Below, in pieces: positions 61,158-64,000 of a stretch of DNA of 64,000 nt. The stretch lies in NCBI GenBank assembly GCA_019828595.1, contig JAHQRK010000007.1, forward strand, positions 1,550,001 through 1,614,000, given 5' to 3'. Positions within the stretch are counted from its first letter, which is position 1, and each line of letters starts with the position of its first letter. The stretch comes from Aphanomyces cochlioides (lineage: Eukaryota > Oomycota > Saprolegniomycetes > Saprolegniales > Verrucalvaceae). The notes under the pieces were generated by a model. It was not told the DNA's origin. It saw nothing but the letters and a program-made list of their open reading frames with translations, and searched no databases. A program made the position numbers and the translations under genes.

Positions 61158-61841
61158 ATGGCCCAGCGAACACAATCGCCTATCGTGACGGGAACGTCCG
61201 TTATTGCCGTCAAATACCGCGGTGGTGTGCTCATGGCAGCTGATACATTGGGTTCGTATGGCTCCCTTGCGCGTTTTACGGACAACAGACGCATCGTGAC
61301 GGTGCACAACTCGACTTTGGTCGGTGCCGGTGGGGAATTGAGTGATTTCCAATACTTGACAGACCACTTGGATGCGATGGCAGTGAACGACTTTAACCAA
61401 GACGACAAGTGCGACTTGACTGCCCCAGAAATCTTTCACTACTTGCAACGAGTGTTGTATCACCGTCGCAACAAATTTGACCCATTGTGGAACACGCTTC
61501 TCGTTGCGGGTATGGACAAGAATGAGCCTTTCCTTGGCCAAGTCACGATGATCGGATGTGCTTTCACAGGAGACTTTTTAGCGACGGGATTTGGACATCA
61601 CTTGGCCACCCCCATCCTCCGCAACGAGTGGCATGCTGATTTGACCGAAGATCAAGCCCGTGCGTTGTTGGAAAAGTGCATGCGAGTTTGCTACTACCGT
61701 GACTGCCGTGCCATCAATCGCATTGTGATTGCCCGCGTGAACGCTCACGGCACTGTCATCTCGGAACCATATGCGCTTGAAACTACGTGGGATTACAACT
61801 CGTTTGTCCGCCCACAGACGGGCGCTGGCAGCTCGTGGTAA
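61158..61841 (+). CDS. PSMB4: 20S proteasome beta-7 subunit (PSMB4)
   Basis: Non-catalytic beta subunit of the 20S proteasome core. Single exon, 227 residues from the ATG at 61158. The mature start TQSPIVTGTSVIAVKY matches TQNPMVTGTSVLGVKF of human PSMB4, followed by ADTLGSYGSLARF, GAGGELSDFQYL, RRNKFDPLWNTLLVAG, EKCMRVCYYRDCRAINR and ETTWDYNSFV. Human and yeast forms carry a propeptide of about 40-45 residues; here only MAQR precedes the mature start unless translation begins at a non-ATG codon or on an unseen upstream exon. The gene is convergent with the PDZ-protein gene, 66 bp apart. Confidence 0.93.
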   Translation: MAQRTQSPIVTGTSVIAVKYRGGVLMAADTLGSYGSLARFTDNRRIVTVHNSTLVGAGGELSDFQYLTDHLDAMAVNDFNQDDKCDLTAPEIFHYLQRVLYHRRNKFDPLWNTLLVAGMDKNEPFLGQVTMIGCAFTGDFLATGFGHHLATPILRNEWHADLTEDQARALLEKCMRVCYYRDCRAINRIVIARVNAHGTVISEPYALETTWDYNSFVRPQTGAGSSW

Positions 61842-61907
61842 GACACTTAAGCCGCTCAGATTCCCTTAAAGTGGATTCAATATACGATCTTCTTACTAAA
61901 AATTCAT

Positions 61908-63278
61908 CTATACGTCGGCAGCTGGAGGGCGAAAGGCGGCCGACGACGCCCGTCTCCGCATCGCTCGTTCCATCATCTTTTGCAGCTGGTCGAAGTTATC
62001 TTCCTGGAGTGATTCACATCGGTGGATAGTTTCCGTCAAGAGTAGCACGAGATCGCTGTGCATTTCGTCTTGTCGACGCAACCAGTCTTCCAGTTCTTCA
62101 TTGTATACCGATTCATTCACGGTCGAGTCAGTCGAGCGAGCGACTGGGTCTTTGAGCGGCGCTTCAGGGAGCACCAAATGCGGGGCGACGTCATCAGCGG
62201 CCTCTTCAAATATGCGCTGGTTGGCCTGGAATTTCTTGGCAGAGGATGGAGATGTGACCGTGTTGGGGTTTGATCGAAAGCCCAACTCCATGGGCCGTGG
62301 CGTTCGGAGCAAGATATCTTTGATTTGATCGCAAGGAAGATGCTCAACGTCATGGTGGTTGATAAAGACGAGCAAGTCGCCAAGTCGAGCGTTGCTGATG
62401 CCAGCCGTGAAGCATTGAGCTGACTGTTCGAGACTTGAGATTTGGAAGCCACGTCGATCCTTCGTGAAGTTGTTGAGCGAAATACCCAAGTCTCCGCGAC
62501 TCCACTTGACCGAGTAATCAATTCGTCGTGCTTGAACGGGTACAGGACGATCGTTTCCAGGCATGTCGAGACGGACGCGAGATGACATTGGCTTCATGTT
62601 TCTGCTCACCGGGACACGCTTGAAGCTCTCACTGAAGCTGAACGACTGTCGCTCGCTGCCTGAAAATGAGTCTGGTGCGGACGTGGAAGTGGAACTTCGA
62701 AGAGGAGCCGTCGAGGATTCAAACACGCTGGCTCGCCATGACGTTGGTGCCGCGCTGTGACATTCTCGCATCATGTATGTGCTGTCGCGGGGGAAATACG
62801 TGCTTTGTCTTCCAGCATCGTTGAGCCATAAACTCTGTCGAGAGTCATGGTTGTCATCATCATCACCTTCAGACGACGATGTTGAATCCGCACGGTGGAG
62901 GGATCCAGCATTTGCCTTGAGTGACTCATAGATCTTGGTGTTCTTCTCCATGAGTTCAACCATCTCCTTCATGCGGTTGATCAATTGCGGCAAGTTCATC
63001 GAAAAGTCTTCAAGCGCATTCACTTCATCATCTTCGTCAAATTGATCGCTGGTGAGCGGGATTCCGACGGAAATCACCGGCTCAAGTTTGGCCAGCGTGT
63101 CCTTCATTTCTCCAGAGAAACGATCAATCACTGCATCAACACTATCCTCCGCGACAGCATTCACCACAGCTTGCACCGTCGAGGTCATCGCCCACAAGGT
63201 TGACTTTGTACGAATGAGCATTCCACCAAGAATGTCAACTTCGACCTTCGATTGTCCATTAGGTCCGTTTAGATTCAT
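61908..63278 (-). CDS. PDZ-domain protein, unknown function
   Basis: Single-exon gene of 456 residues. Residues 1-125 are helical (MLIRTKSTLWAMTSTVQAVV, MNLPQLINRMKEMVELMEKN) and may form a coiled coil. An acidic Ser-rich stretch (STSSSEGDDDDNHD) and a long Ser-rich linker follow. Residues about 250-335 form a PDZ domain: KWSRGDLGISLNNFTKDRRG, FQISSLEQSAQCFTAGI, LGDLLVFINHHDVEHL, IKDILLRTPRPMELGF; the carboxylate-binding loop reads DLGISL rather than GLGF. The C-terminal helix EELEDWLRRQDEMHSDLVLL leads to a basic end. A scaffold role is likely but unproven. Confidence 0.75.
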   Translation of the reverse strand: MNLNGPNGQSKVEVDILGGMLIRTKSTLWAMTSTVQAVVNAVAEDSVDAVIDRFSGEMKDTLAKLEPVISVGIPLTSDQFDEDDEVNALEDFSMNLPQLINRMKEMVELMEKNTKIYESLKANAGSLHRADSTSSSEGDDDDNHDSRQSLWLNDAGRQSTYFPRDSTYMMRECHSAAPTSWRASVFESSTAPLRSSTSTSAPDSFSGSERQSFSFSESFKRVPVSRNMKPMSSRVRLDMPGNDRPVPVQARRIDYSVKWSRGDLGISLNNFTKDRRGFQISSLEQSAQCFTAGISNARLGDLLVFINHHDVEHLPCDQIKDILLRTPRPMELGFRSNPNTVTSPSSAKKFQANQRIFEEAADDVAPHLVLPEAPLKDPVARSTDSTVNESVYNEELEDWLRRQDEMHSDLVLLLTETIHRCESLQEDNFDQLQKMMERAMRRRASSAAFRPPAADV

Positions 63279-63529
63279 CCCAACTTAATTGGCAATGCCC
63301 ATACCTTTCTTCCCACAAGCCATTTCCCCCGCCATCTTTCGCGTCCATGATCATCTCCCCAAGAGATTCATTACTTCCACTCCACTAAATCGTCATCTTC
63401 CTTCTATCCTGATACGCCTTGAAGCGTTCAGCATCGCTATCTGCATGATCCCCGAAGAGTTGGGATGGGAATACCTTCGGTTGTTGACGCGGCAAAATGG
63501 ACACAGGGGTGCAATAGGATACGGTGAAT

Positions 63530-64000
63530 ATGCGTTACCTGCATGTGGATGAAGAGGTTCCGGGTATCAAGGCGCTTGAAATGTGGCACGATGGCGCTCA
63601 ATGTCTTGGAGCATGGTGGGTCTGAGACGCTCGCACTTGATAGAGCGGATCGAAGTTCCATTTGCCGACTTCTGTTTGATTGGAAAGGTATTTTGTTACA
63701 GCTTGATGCAGTAATTGGCCGTTCAAGCGCTTTTTCTATAGGAAGAACGATGGAACGGCCGCATGATTGCAATGCAGGACAAGGGAGAGACTCGGAACGT
63801 CGCCACCTCTTCCATGTACTCACGCTGATCGCCCAACACGAGAATAGGTAACGCAGCGTTCACGTGTACCTTTCGTCTGAAGCCATGGGCGATATGGGTT
63901 CTGACGTGCATCTCATGCAATATTTGTCGTGTATTTTGTCACATGGAGGAGAGATTGAGTCGCGTTACGAGAGACTCACGTCGTATGCAACGCGTGTATC
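63530..64000 (+). CDS. Partial gene at right edge, unknown product
   Basis: The supported exons are 63742-63815 (EERWNGRMIAMQDKGETRN) and 63857 to the window end (VHVYLSSEAMGDMGSDVHLM, then LSCILSHGGEIESRYERLTS), joined in frame across a short GT-AG intron, with good codon-like composition. Upstream, the segment PFADFCLIGK ends at a donor at 63688. The 5' end is ambiguous: a start at 63601 (MSWSMVGLRRS) reads straight in, while a start at 63530 (MRYLHVDEEVPGIKALEMWH) fits with an extra intron of about 53 nt. No family is recognised from this part. It is divergent to the PDZ-protein gene. Confidence 0.5.

Overview
This 64 kb window looks like nuclear DNA of an oomycete (Stramenopiles), most likely a saprolegnialean water mould. 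That placement is an inference from gene content and gene style, not from a marker gene. Genes are packed closely on both strands. Most are cut by very short GT-AG introns (mostly 35-50 nt), so a plain ORF scan breaks single genes into many pieces. No tRNA, rRNA, CRISPR or bacterial-type operon was seen. I rebuilt most gene models by hand from reading frame, splice sites and known protein families.

Layout. 1-11 kb: left-edge partial ABHD1/3-type hydrolase (-), leucine-rich repeat protein (+), bHLH-PAS protein (-), NCoR/SMRT-like SANT corepressor (+), peroxiredoxin-6-like protein that has lost its catalytic residues (-), small membrane protein (-). 11-16 kb: borealin-like protein (-) and SMC5 (+), a divergent pair of chromosome genes with an E2F-like site between them. 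16-30 kb: an 18-exon VPS13 lipid-transfer protein of about 4,175 residues with extra C2, PH and PDZ domains, followed by a 688-bp foldback (MITE-like) element. 30-37 kb: an unrecognised 18-exon protein of about 1,173 residues, then gene-poor DNA with weak candidates.

37-46 kb: ATP10 (mitochondrial ATP synthase assembly), a SAM-domain protein with a piggyBac-type zinc-binding tail, a BSD/coiled-coil protein (-) sharing a TTAA stop palindrome with it, two related secreted Cu/Zn-SOD-like proteins (-), and a tail-anchored protein of unknown function with an E2F-like site upstream. 46-53.5 kb: one 19-exon EML-type EF-hand/HELP/WD40 protein of about 2,291 residues made of three tandem units. 53.5-64 kb: kelch protein (-), pICln/CLNS1A (+), proteasome lid subunit RPN5 (-), RBBP9-type serine hydrolase (+) with a decayed tandem copy, ZCCHC10-like zinc knuckle protein (+), proteasome beta-7/PSMB4 (+), a PDZ protein (-) and a right-edge partial gene (+).

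Most genes are housekeeping (proteasome, snRNP assembly, chromosome maintenance, lipid transfer, mitochondrial assembly) and do not form one pathway. The most unusual items are the dead peroxiredoxin, the SAM/piggyB-tail fusion, the extended VPS13, the foldback element, the GC-AG intron at a position conserved between internal duplicates of the EML gene, and the decaying RBBP9 copy. Functions are assigned by recognised motifs only; no database search was possible.
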